Assembly: GCF_022539505.1 (NCBI RefSeq)
Contig: NC_061510.1
Span: 282,346,715 to 282,410,714 of the forward strand
Reading direction: 5' to 3'
Length of the DNA stretch: 64,000 nt
Origin: Lolium rigidum
Lineage: Eukaryota > Streptophyta > Magnoliopsida > Poales > Poaceae
Shown piece by piece: positions 26,101 to 36,253 of the stretch; positions within the stretch are counted from its first letter, which is position 1; every line of letters begins with the position of its first letter. The translations under genes and the position numbers were made by a program. The notes under the pieces were generated by a model. The model ran no database searches and was not told the DNA's origin. It saw only the letters and a program-made list of their open reading frames with translations.

Positions 26101-27500
26101 GGGTTGGTAACACATTGAGTTAGTTGTTGATGAATAGTGAATGCGTGGGTTGATATTTATTGTTTCCCTTGTTCCCTTAGGAAAACAAAAGGACCACCTT
26201 TTCCTACAAGAGAAAAAAGAAGGAGGTAACAAGAGAGAAAATGGGTTGGTAAAACATTGGGTCACCTGTTGATGAAGTGTGAATGGGAGGGTTGATAAGT
26301 AGGTTCCTTTGTTCCCTTAAAAAACAAAAAAGGACCAAAACTTTATATAATAAAAAAATGGAGCTAAAAATGGAAATGAGTTGGTAACACATTGAGTTAG
26401 GTGTTGATGAATAGTGAATGTGTGGGTTGATATATATTGTTCCCCTTGTTCCCTTATGGAAACAAAAGGACCACCTTTCTCTACAAGAGAAAAAGAAGAA
26501 GGTAACAAAAGAGAAAATGGGTTGGTAAAACATTGGGTCACCTGTTGATGAAGAGTGAATGGGAGGGTTGATAAGTAGGTTCCCTTGTTCCCTTACAAAA
26601 TAAAAAGGACCAAATTTCATATAATAATAAAAAGATGGAGCTAAGAATGGAAATGGGTTGGTAACACATGGAGTTAGTTGTCGATGAATAGTGAATGCGT
26701 GGGTTGATAATTATTTTTTCCCTTGTTCCCTTAGGAAAACAAAAGGACCACATTCTTCTACAAGAGAAAAAGAAGGAGGTAACAAAAGAGAAAAATAGGT
26801 TGGTAAAACATTGGGTCACTGTTTGATGAAGAGTGCATGGCAGGGTTGCTAAGTAGGTTCCCTTGTTTCCTTAAAAAAACAAAAAGGACCAAAATTCATA
26901 TAATAAAAAAAGATGGAGCTAAGAATGGAAATGGGTTGGTAACACATTGAGTTGGGTGTTGATGAATAATGAATGCGTGGGTTGATAATTATTGTTTCCC
27001 TTGTTCCCTTAGGAAAACAAAAGGACCAAATTCTTCTACAAAAGAGAAAAAGAAGGAGGTAACAAAAGAGAAAATTGGTTGGTAAAACATTGGGTCACCT
27101 GTTGATGAAGAGTGCATGGGAGGGTTGATAAGTAGGTTCCCTTGTTCCCTTAAAAAAACAAAAAGGACCAAAATTTCATATAATAAAAAAAAGATGGAGC
27201 TAAGAATGGAAATGGGTTGGTCACACATGGACTTAGGTGTTGATGAACAATGAATGCGTGGGTTGATATATTTTCTTTTCCTTTTTCCCTTAGGAAAACA
27301 AAAGGACCACCTTCTTCTACAAAGAGAAAAAGAAGGAGGTAACAAAAGAGAAAATGGGTTGGTAAAACATTGGGTCACCTGTTGATGAAGAGTGCATGGG
27401 AGGGTTGATAAGTAGGTTCCATTGTTCCCTTAAAAAAACAAAAAGGACCAAAATTTCATATAATAATAAAAAGATGGAGCTAAGAATGGAAATGGGTTGG
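17105..27500. repeat. Central block, ~1.673-kb 6-unit higher-order repeat
   Basis: The unique variant GGTTCCTTTGTTCCC, followed by AAAACTTTATATAA and GGAAATGAGTTGG, recurs at 17105, 18779, 20451, 22127, 23800, 24630 and 26302. Spacings are 1674, 1672, 1676, 1673, 830 and 1672. That is repeated copies of six 279-bp units, with one shortened to three. Corresponding positions in successive copies are nearly identical by eye, whereas the six units inside one copy differ clearly. This is the definition of a higher-order repeat. In the last two copies some units are exchanged for variants of the older type. Confidence 0.9.
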
Positions 27501-29205
27501 TAACACATTGAGTTGGGTGTTGATGAATAATGAATGCGTGGGTTGATATATATTGTTTCCCTTGTTCCCTTAGGAAAACAAAAGGACCACCTTCTTCTAC
27601 AAAGAGAAAAAGAAGGAGGTAACAAAAGAGAAAATGGGTTGGTAAAACATTGGGTCACCTGTTGATGAAGAGTGCATGGGAGGGTTGATAAGTAGGTTCC
27701 ATTGTTCCCTTAAAAAAACAAAAAGGACCAAAATTTCATATAATAAAAAAAGATGGAGCTAAGAATGGAAATGGGTTGGTAACACATGGAGTTACATGTT
27801 GATGAACAATGAATGCGTGGGTTGATATTTATTGTTTCCCTTGTTCCCTTATGAAAATAAAAGGACCACCTTCTTCTACAAAAGAGAAAAAGAAGGAGGT
27901 AACAAAAGAGAAAATGGGTTGGTAAAACATTGGGTCATCTGTTGATGAACAGTGAATCGGAGGGTTGATACGTAGGTTCCCTTCTTCCCTTAAAAAAACA
28001 AAAAAGGACCAAAATTTTATATAATAAAAAAAGATGGAGCTAAGAATGGAAATGGGTTGGTAACACATGGAGTTAGCTGTTGATGAATAGTGAATGAGTG
28101 GGTTGATATTTATTGTTTCCCTTGTTCCCTTAGGAAAACAAAAGGACCACCTTTTCCTACAAGAGAAAAAAGAAGGAGGTAAAAAAAAGAGAAAATGGGT
28201 TGGTAAAACATTGGGTCACCTGTTGATGAAGAGTGAATGGGACGGTTGATAAGTAGGTTCCTTTGTTCCCTTAAAAAAGAACCAAATATTAATATAATAA
28301 AAAAAGATGGAGCTAAGAATGGAAATGTGTTGGTAACACATGGAGTTACATGTTGATGAATAGTGAATGTGTGCGTTGATATTTATTGTTTTTCTTGTTC
28401 CCTTAGGAAAACAAAAGGACCACCTTTCTCTACAAATATAAAAAGAAGGAGGTAACAAAAGAGAAAATGGGTTGGTAAAACATTGGGTCACCTGTTGATG
28501 AAGAGTGAATGGGAGGGTTGATAAGTAGGTTCCCTTCTTCCCTTAAAAAACAAAAAAGACCAAAATTCATATAATAATAAAAAGATGGAGCTAAGAATGA
28601 TAATGGGTTGGTAACACATGGAGTTAGCTGTTGATGAATAGTGAATGCGTGGGTTGATATTTATTGTTTCCCTTATTCCCTTAAGAAAACAAAAGGACCA
28701 ACTTTTCCTACAAGAGAAAAAAGAAGGAGGTAACAAAAGAGAAAATGGGTTGGTAAAACATTGGGTCACCAGTTGATGAAGAGCGAATGGGAGGGTTGAT
28801 AAGTAAGTTCCCTTGTTCCCTGAAAAAAAAGACCAAAATTCATATATTAATAAAAAGATGGAGCTAAGAATGAAAATGGGTTGGTAACACATGGAGTTAG
28901 GTGTTGATGAATAGTGAATGCGTGGGTTGATATTTATTGTTTTACCAATAGCATCTCTTGTTCCCTTAAGAAAATTATATAAAATAAAAAAGAAAGTATG
29001 TAACAAGAAAAGGTGTTGATAAAAACATTGGGTTACCTGTTCATAAAAAAGTGAATGGAAAGGTTGATAAGTAGGTTCCCTTGCTCCCTTAGAAAAACAT
29101 AGGGATAAAAAGAGGGATGTAAGAAAAGAAATGTCTTGGTAAAACATTGAGTTACCTTTTGATGAAAAACGAATATGTGGCTTGGTAAAAATAGGTTCCA
29201 ATGAG

Positions 29206-29506
29206 TTGGTTTGACAAGAAAATGATGAAAACAAAAAAAAAGAGTTGAACCATTTTATAACCTAGAAACCCCTTGTTTTGGCAACCTCCCAATCATGGAG
29301 CATTGTTCATAGACATTAGCAAAAAAAAGACTGGGGAATGCAAGTGATTCGGCATGGAATATATTTTTACTAATGAAAAAAATACTGGAACTTAGCAAAC
29401 AGATTGGTCTGATAGTCATTACAGAAAAGTAGTTCAACTCATTCACAAATACAAAAAACAAAAGAACCTACAACATATACAATTGACGATAAAACATGGC
29501 GTTATT
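29206..29506. other. Junction between satellite and exonuclease 3' end
   Basis: AT-rich sequence with no unit similarity beyond about 29205. It should contain the exonuclease transcript 3' end. No clear AATAAA on the minus strand was pinned down. Confidence 0.4.
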
Positions 29507-30740
29507 TCAGGGTGTGTTTGTGGCATCTCCACTCCACCCTAACTTCGGTTTCTTCTCCTCCGGCCACTTGTCCCAAGGATCACGAGGAAAACGATAAGGG
29601 CTTGTCTGATCATAAGTAATAAACCCCCACGCGGCGGCACTCCAATTTTCAAGTCCATCAGAAATGCGCGTGTATGTCCACCCTTCATCACCCCTGGAGC
29701 GCTTGCTGCCAGCCAATTCTTTTCCCTTGCTGCTGCTCGATGAAGAAGCGTTTATGCCACTCGTTGAAGCGGGTTCAACTGCTGTTGGTGTTGCCAGCGG
29801 AGGTAGCAGGTGCCGCTGTCCATAGTTGCAAGTACGAATTATACGGTACAGTTGATACGCCACAAAACCATCTCTGGCTGCATACTCAAGATTAATATCA
29901 TCAAGTGGATTCTTCTCCCAGAACTTGTGCTGAACAGATGGGAACTCTTTCTTCATTCCTTCGTAGCTAATGTCTATGAGGCTGGCTGCCATGTCAGCCA
30001 TCCCAGTCCTGTCACGATCGAGCTTGAACAAGTCTTGCAGATCAATGTGGCACTGAGTTGGTATCTCAATATTCCAACTTTTCTTGATTGCTATTTTGTC
30101 ATTCCTTATGTCAACGCTAGCAAAATGTACGCCGCTGCGTAAGAAATCCATAAGTTTCGGACACCACTTCAGGCTACTGCAACATAAAAACAGAAGGATA
30201 TAAGTTATGAAAAAATCTGCTTTCACCACTGATTAGAACACAAAAAATTTGGAAGTTGAACTATCAGCAGCAAAAATAAAAAAAATAAACTAGCATTAAT
30301 GATTGGATCTAGATGATAGAAATAAGTTATTAAAACATCTGGTTTCACAAAAACTGATTAGAACACAAGAAATAAATGGAAGTTGACCTATCATACCTTG
30401 ACCATTGGTATACCAAAACATGATTGTTCATCGACAGTTGAACAACCGCGATACGATAGTCACCTTCGTATTCTGGGTCGCAATACTCAAAGTCAAGGCC
30501 CATGAACTTGTATTCATCCTTGCTAAGCCACTGCTCGTACATGTCGACAATCTCGGCTGCTTTATGGTTGTCATCAGTATAGACAACCTCAATCTCGGCC
30601 GTATGTGCAAACATCTTACGGATTTCAGTGATGTGACTCCTAACCTCCACCTCCTGATCCGTGTCAGTGCTTTGATTGCTAACCTCTTCTTCCTGATCCT
30701 TGTCACTGTTGTTATTGCTAACCTTGCCTTCCTCATCCAT
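29507..30740 (-). CDS. DEDDy 3'-5' exonuclease (WRN-exonuclease-like)
   Basis: Two exons, 30740-30397 and 30176-29507, joined by a phase-2 intron (donor AAG|GTATGA, acceptor TTGCAG) give 337 residues. The N-terminus is acidic and low-complexity. Residues 80-225 carry the RNase D/WRN exonuclease fold: Exo I LDFEY (D83, E85), Exo II around VDIRNDK (D140) and Exo III EYAARDGF (Y212, D216). All four DEDDy metal-binding acids and the tyrosine are present, so it should be catalytically competent. The family removes nucleotides from DNA or RNA 3' ends; the substrate here is unknown. A Ser-rich linker with KGKELAGSKRSRG, possibly nuclear-targeting, precedes a C-terminal tail. The ATG at 30740 is the first in frame. 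No frame defects were seen, making it the best-preserved gene here. Its 3' end lies about 300 bp from the satellite array, and its upstream region is duplicated at 46070-47075. Confidence 0.85.
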
Positions 30741-31890
30741 TACGAGAGGGAGACGAAGAGGTCAGTGGAAAAAAAGATGAGAAGGAACAGCACGGGAGAT
30801 GACTTGCTGTGGAGTGCCCTGGAGACAAAAATATATTGGATCACATTTGTTGGCTTACTGCTAGGCAAATAATGTGTAATAAAAACATGAACATAAAAGA
30901 TATTTACTCTACAAAAAAATGTCACACATAACCAAGTATAACAAGAAAAAAATGTAGGCAAACAGATATGAAAAATGATAACTAAAATGCACCAAAGTTC
31001 ATAGTTAATCTACAAAAAAAACCCTATGATAACTGTTGTGCATCTCAAAAATAACCCAATAACTGACGGTGAAGAACATCAATGAGCAGATTATAAAAAA
31101 ATAGCACCTTGATGACTACAATGAATGAATGTTGATAATTATCATGATATGTACTTTGCTGCTGGCAAATAACCTAGATTTCAGACCCTTAGATTACAAA
31201 AAAATAATATTGGATCTCATTTCTTGGCTTACCGCTAGAAATCAAAACAATGCATACTAAAAACATGAACATTAGAAAGTTAAAATCTAGATAAAAGGTA
31301 ATAAAAATACATAAAAAAGGAGGAGAAGTTCTCACCGCCTAGAGACAAAAGCAGATCTCGGACAAAAAAGATGAACAGCAACAAAGCTCCAGAGAGAAAA
31401 CCCCCTTTTGTCCGTACTTACTGTTCACCTGCGAAATGAAAAATCTATCCGACATCAAATAGTCAATTTAGAGTATAATGGATGAGCAGAGAAAAATAGT
31501 CTATTCGTATAAGATTCGAACAAAAAGATAAGAAGAAAATGCTTGAGTGGCAACTCAGATTCCACAGAAAAAGGACCAGAGAGACATAGATTAGTTTCTC
31601 CACCAAAAAGCCCTAAGAACTTGGGAAACGCTACAAAAGCAACTAAAACAGTAATGCGAAAGAGAGTAAGAAGAAAATATAGATCGAAAAGATAGTTGAT
31701 GGGCGAAGATTTGAGATTGAACCTGCACCAGCATTCTATTCGCTTTCTCTCAACCGCCCCTCCCACTTCTCGAGCGACCAGAACTGTAAATGGGAGAACT
31801 GGATGGGTGGGGTCTCCGTCGGTTCGAGAAGACACATACTTTGTAGAGTTTTTACTGGACTGGGCCTAAAAAATGAGACGGACCAAGAAG
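30741..31890 (-). promoter_or_regulatory. 5' flank, leader and leader intron of the exonuclease gene
   Basis: Homologous along its length to 46070-47075. Shared blocks include GGATC(A/T)CA(T)TT(G/C)TTGGCTTAC, CTATGATAACTGTTG, CTAGATAAAAGGTAATA, CTGTTCACCTGCGAAATGAA and CTCAACCGCCCCTCCCACTT. On the minus strand a plausible leader exon runs from CGCAG|GTGAACAG (about 31428) to GGCG|GTGAGAAC (about 31338). Sequence near 31840-31860 would hold the core promoter. The segment contains an internal tandem duplication: the TTGGCTTAC(T/C)GCTAG stretch occurs near 30850 and 31224. No coding sequence is supported. Confidence 0.6.
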
Positions 31891-31916
31891 AGAGTAAGAC
31901 ACGATAGACATGAAAA

Positions 31917-31997
31917 AATGGTTGATAAAACATTGATTAACGTATTGGTGAAAACTGAATAAGTGGGTTGATAAAAATAAGTGGGTTGATAACTAGT
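31917..31997. repeat. Satellite-monomer-like relic
   Basis: GGTTGATAAAACATTGATTA, then GGTGAAAACTGAAT and GTGGGTTGATA twice, follow the same order as the array text GGTTGGTAAAACATTGGGT, GATGAAGAGTGAAT and GGGTTGATA. It is a diverged piece of the 279-bp unit lying upstream of the exonuclease gene, separated from the array by that gene. A further scrap (GGGTTGGTAAC twice) lies at about 32492-32526. Confidence 0.6.
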
Positions 31998-32009
31998 CTC
32001 ACCCTCAGA

Positions 32010-32425
32010 AAAACTCGGAAACTTGCGTCTGCCCCGCCCATCTCCCTCCCTGCACGACTGCCCCGCCCGGCCTCCCTCCCGTCCTCCTCGCACCCGCCAC
32101 CGTCTCCCTCCTCGCGACCTGCAGCTCCCTTCTGTCCTCCTCACGCTCCGGCTCCCTCCCGTATCCCTCCTCGCGGCCGCCACCGACTCGCCCCTACGCC
32201 CGCCGCCGCATGCCCTGCGCACGCCGCCCACTCCCTCCTAGCGCCCGCCGCCGACTCGACTCGGTGCCCTTCTCCCCTATGCACCCCTCGTCCGGCCCAG
32301 CTCCAACGAGCCCCTCATCAGGCCCTGCACCGGCGAGCCCCCTCAGCCGGCCCTACTCCGGAGAGCCCCTCAGACGGCCAAATTGATTCCAACCCTGAAT
32401 TCCAAAACACATCCGAACAAAAATA
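32010..32425 (+). other. GC-rich island with CCTCC-rich degenerate repeats
   Basis: A sharply bounded C-rich block (CTCCCTCC, CGCCGCC and GAGCCCCTC motifs repeated irregularly) inside AT-rich sequence. It is flanked by satellite-like scraps on both sides. Long proline/alanine-rich open frames exist on both strands but show no domain. It could be a captured plant gene 5' end or a CpG-rich promoter fragment. Function unknown. Confidence 0.4.
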
Positions 32426-32789
32426 GAATCGAATTAGAAGCCAATTACTTTCAATCTCGGGTTTTGGAATCTTAGTACAGTTCAATCTCGGGTTGGTAAC
32501 AAAAACACAGAAAAAGGGTTGGTAACGAAAACACATTACATGGCAAAAAAATATGTGATAAGTGATTCGAATTGGTAGATAGCAAAATATGTTGCAATCA
32601 TAGCTTGTGATAAAAAAGAATTAAAAAGGATCACATACATACAGATCACTTGAAAACACATAAAAAACATCGATCTCGAAAAGTTGAGGTACAAACATAG
32701 TTGAGTTACATAGAAATGGCTAACAAAGTGTTTCACACGATACAAAAGGACTTGAACGATGTTCCAACATACACAAATTCGTTACATCT

Positions 32790-34056
32790 TCAAATGACAT
32801 CGACAGTAATAACAACACCGCACTCGCGTGTGATGATATCACCATATTGATGGAAGAGAAACATCACCACTTGACCAACTGCTAATCCCTTCTTTTCAGC
32901 AAAATCTCCCCATGCATGACCACTTACTATCATCCTACCATTAGTGGAGGGATAGAACTGTCCAACGACATCTGGTGTGTTATCCGCTGATAGAACCACG
33001 GAACCTGATGGTTTGAGATTAAGATCCTGCACAACCATGCTTGGAATTTTCTGCACAGTACAACACAACAAAAAGAAAACACCCTAAAACAGGCATGTTC
33101 ATGGCATGATTTTGAGTACAAAAATAAACATTTTAAAAAGGGACACATATAAAAAGAGACACAAATTACATACATACCATCAGGGATTTGTTAATGTTTG
33201 TGGCAGTGAGTTTGTGGATAAACAATGGTCCCAACCCAGTGCCTCTCCTATTAACAATTGCTCTCCACCTAGCCAAGAGATTTATAGTCCAATCAAGTGG
33301 CCTTGTCATGACAACAACCCTATGTCGATCATACACTGATAACAAAAAATCTAAACAAAAAGATAAGTATGAATAAGTTAATGTTGTTTAAGGTCTAGGC
33401 ATTTTGCATCATAGGTAAACCACATGTGAAAAAAGGTAGAAATCATACAACCTTGATCTGGTTCTCCATCACTTGATTCACTTTGATCTGGTTCTCCATC
33501 ACTTGATCCACTATAATAATCACTCTAAGTATCAGATTGGACCTTACTGAACTGAGACATTGTTGCTGACTTGCAACATCCTACTTTAATTGGTGTGTCG
33601 GAGTTATTGGTCATTTGAAACATAATAGAATCACCAGGTTTGGAATTGGACATGTTCAGAAATTCCTTCCACCCCCAACCATAAAAACTTGTTACAGACT
33701 CATTCATAGCTACATTGAAAGTGTAATTGGTTCCAGACTCATCAGACACAGGGATTTCAGTTCTGCCAACACATATCATGTTTATCTGGTTCCTAACATA
33801 ACATGGAACATTCCGCCAAAAATAAAAAAGTATGGTGAAAACATGCAGAACATAAATATGTAAAACAATACATTGGTGCAGTGATAAAAAAGCTATCAGG
33901 GAATAAATCCCACAAAAAAAGTATAACACAAGAATGAAAGAAAAAATATACCATCCACTTATCAGAGTTAACCAATAGCTCTGATATGAAAAAAGAGCAA
34001 TCCCTGGTTTTGGCCCTGCATGGTCCATCTGGATTACCACAGACATTGCAGACCAT
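32790..34056 (-). pseudogene. B3-domain protein gene with one in-frame stop
   Basis: Four exons fit with GT-AG borders and matching phases: 34056-33952, 33785-33452, 33335-33178 and 33050-32790 (285 codons plus stop). The start MVCNVCGNPDGPC has a Cys-rich opening. The first B3 domain includes GWGWKEFLNMSNSKPGDSIMF. An acidic linker with SSDGEPDQSE twice follows. The second B3 domain runs from about VYDRHRVVVM to the end, with HAWGDFAEKKGLAVGQVVMF. B3 domains bind DNA; REM-type plant proteins often carry several. A TAG at 33525-33527 interrupts exon 2 just after the first domain, yet the frame continues cleanly to the donor and the downstream exons are intact. It is therefore a recent pseudogene, or makes a truncated one-domain protein. 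A leader exon ends at 34387 (GACG|GTAAGG) and resumes at 34074. A gypsy-like element sits just upstream of the leader. Confidence 0.75.
33453..33512 (-). repeat. 30-bp in-frame tandem duplication in the B3 gene
   Basis: TTGATCTGGTTCTCCATCAC occurs at 33453 and 33483, period 30, encoding two SSDGEPDQSE-like decapeptides between the two B3 domains. It preserves the frame. Confidence 0.85.
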
Positions 34057-34386
34057 CTTGAAAAAGGAAAGACCCTGCACAATGAAAAAAAGGGACATCT
34101 GTGAGTAAAACTAAAGGGAAATAGAAGACGAGCTCGCAGAGATTAGAAAAGTAAACTAGATCTACAAAACTATTGCTTGTAGATCTGATCAATTAGGGTT
34201 AAACCTTCAGAATCTGATTACATATTTAAAAAGTTGTTGTTCATGGTACTTTCTAGATTTAGCAAAAAAGGCTAACAGACAGAGGGGACAGAAAAAGGGA
34301 ATGAAATGAGTTCGTACTGCATAAACACATGGAGGTGCGGGATTCAGAAACATCAAAAAAAGAAAAGAAAACAACAAAACCCTTAC

Positions 34387-34552
34387 CGTCCAGATGCAGC
34401 TTTGGAGAAGATCAACCAAAAAAGAGATAGATAGAAGAGGATTCCTTTCGTCTGGTCTGAGGGAGGAGCAACACTAACAGAATACTCGATGTGGATGTAG
34501 ACCTAAAAGAATAGCCAAGAGTGAGAAGAGATGCAAAAGTGATAAGGGGTCT
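34387..34552 (-). promoter_or_regulatory. B3 gene leader exon and interrupted promoter
   Basis: The leader exon ends at the donor 34387/34386. Removing the gypsy-like insertion (34553-40905 plus one GGTCT) joins this segment to 40911 onward. Read on the minus strand, that places AATAAATAG a short distance upstream of the leader as a candidate TATA box. The core promoter would therefore have been split by the element. The start site itself is inferred. Confidence 0.4.
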
Positions 34553-36025
34553 TGATACGTCTCAAACGTATCTATAATTTCTTATGTTCCATGCTAGTTT
34601 TATGACAATACTCACATGTTTTATATACACTTTATATCGTTTTTATGCATTAATTTTCCGTAACTAACCTATTAACAAGATGCCGAAGTGCCAGTTCCTG
34701 TTTTCTGCTGTTTTTGGTTTCAGAAATTCTACACAGGAAATATTCTCGGAATTGGACCCCATGAAGACGGAAGTCAATATTTTGCCGAGACGGACCCAGA
34801 GAGCCAGAGATGGGCCAGAGGGGGGCCATGGGGCCCCCACACCATAGGGGGGCACGGGCCCAACCCTGGTCGCGCCGCCATGTGGTGAGGGCACCCCCTG
34901 GCTCCACCGACATCGCCCTTTCGCCTATATATTCCTCCGTCTCCGAAAACCCTAAAAGAATCGATGATATTCCACGAAGAGTTCCGTAGCCGCCGCCATC
35001 GCGAAGACAAGTTTCGGGGGACAGAATCTATGTTCCGGCACGCCGCCGGGACGGGGAATTGCCCCCGGAGTCATCTCCATCGACACCACCGCCATCTTCA
35101 TTGCCGTTGCTGTCTCCCATGATGAGGAGGGAGTAGTTCTCCCCGAGGCTGAGGGCTCTACCGGTAGCTATGTGGTTCATCTCTCTCTCCCATGGTGTGA
35201 TCTTTATGTGATCATGAGCTTTGTATCACTATTAATCTATGTGCTACTCTGGTGATGTTATTAAAGTAGTCTATTCCTCCTCCATGATGTAAAGTTGACG
35301 AGTGTGTGCATCATGTGGTACTTGGCGTAGGTTATGATTGTAATCTCTTGTAGATTATGAAGTTAACTATTACTATGATAGTATTGATGTGATCTATTCC
35401 CCCTTTCATAGCTATTGGTGACAGTGTGTATGCTATGTTAGTACTAGGTCTAAATTGCAACGGTCTATTATGCACTCTAGAGGTTACTTTAATATGAACT
35501 CCGGACGTTGTGGAGCTTGTTTACTCCGGCTTGAGGTGTGCTTTGAAGCCCTACACAATGAATGGTGTTTGTTATCCAACAAGAGAGTGTTTAAAAGTAG
35601 CATTTATTTATTCAGTTATGTGATCATTGTTGAGAGTGTCCACTAGTGAAAGTATGATCCCTAGGCCTTGTTTCTAAGCATTGAAACACCGTTTCCAACA
35701 AGTTCTGCTACATGTTCGCTTGCTGCCATTTTTATTTCAGATTGCAATTACTACTTACAATCATCCATATTACTTGTATTTCACTATCTCTTCGCCGAAC
35801 TAGTGCACCTGTACATCTGACAAGTGTATTAGGTGTGTTGGGGACACAAGAGACTTCTTGTATCTTAATTGCAGGGTTGCTTGAGAGGGATATCTTTGAC
35901 CTCTACCTCCCTGAGTTCGATAATCCTTGGGTGATTCACTTAAGGAAAACTTGCTGCTGTTCTACAAACCTCTGCTCTTGGAGGCCCAACACTGTCTACG
36001 GGAATAGAAGTGTGCGTAGACATCA
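34553..36025 (+). repeat. 5' LTR of the gypsy-like element
   Basis: 1473 bp, TG...CA ends. It contains a TATATATTCCTCC motif near 34926-34938 that is a plausible TATA box. Confidence 0.9.
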
Positions 36026-36035
36026 AGCTATTTTC

Positions 36036-36053
36036 TGGCGCCGTTGCCGGGGA
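36036..36053 (+). other. Primer-binding site, tRNA-Asp type
   Basis: TGGCGCCGTTGCCGGGGA, ten bases after the LTR end. It is complementary to the 3' terminus of plant tRNA-Asp(GTC) as I remember it. Athila-type and several other plant gypsy lineages use this primer. A diverged second copy of the same stretch (AAGCTATTTCCTAGCACTG) lies about 63 bases downstream, at 36089-36107. Confidence 0.75.
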
Positions 36054-36253
36054 GGTAAGGTAAAAGGTATTCACATCCTCCGACTACTAAGCTATTTCCT
36101 AGCACTGTTGCCGGTGTGTGAGTGCTCGAAACTATTTCCTTTAGATTCTGCAATTATATCTTTTTGTTTCTTGTTTTTATTTTCACTAGTTAGGCTTAAT
36201 GGAAAACAACAAAAAAATTAGAGATCTTTATGAACTTTATATTGAATTAGGAC

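Larger units (their letters stand above)
11310..29205. repeat. 18-kb satellite array, 279-bp dimeric unit
   Basis: About 64 direct copies of a unit of roughly 279 bp. Each unit consists of two diverged ~139-bp halves sharing GGGTTGGTAA, a TTGATGAA...TGAATG block, GGGTTGATA, TTCCCTTGTTCCCTTA and AAACAAAAAGGACCA. Half A carries AGAGAAAAAGAAGGAGGTAA; half B carries AAGATGGAGCTAAGAATGG. Both ends fade into degenerate units (11180-11350 and 28940-29205). The unit length is a multiple of three, so open frames of 60-248 codons recur on the minus strand. They are low-complexity, shift between families and look like by-products. I do not recognise it as a named Triticeae satellite. No transposon insertion is visible within the array. 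Confidence 0.95.

Noticed and set aside
11310..29205. CRISPR array or telomere-type repeat
   Set aside because: Units are contiguous 279-bp direct repeats with no short repeat/unique-spacer alternation. The sequence context is a plant nuclear genome, and the unit is not a telomere motif.
11345..29234. Dozens of minus-strand open frames of 60-248 codons (MTQCFTNPFS-like products) as a protein family
   Set aside because: They are the same 279-bp satellite unit read in frames kept open by its length being a multiple of three. They are low-complexity, change frame between units and show no domain or start context.
30405..30872. Plus-strand 155-codon frame opposite the exonuclease first exon
   Set aside because: Antisense shadow of the first exon and its upstream region, with no domain.
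33525..34082. Continuous frame beginning MCRVFPFSRW as the B3 protein start
   Set aside because: It uses the wrong frame across an intron. The spliced model starting MVCNVCGNPD keeps phase through all four exons.
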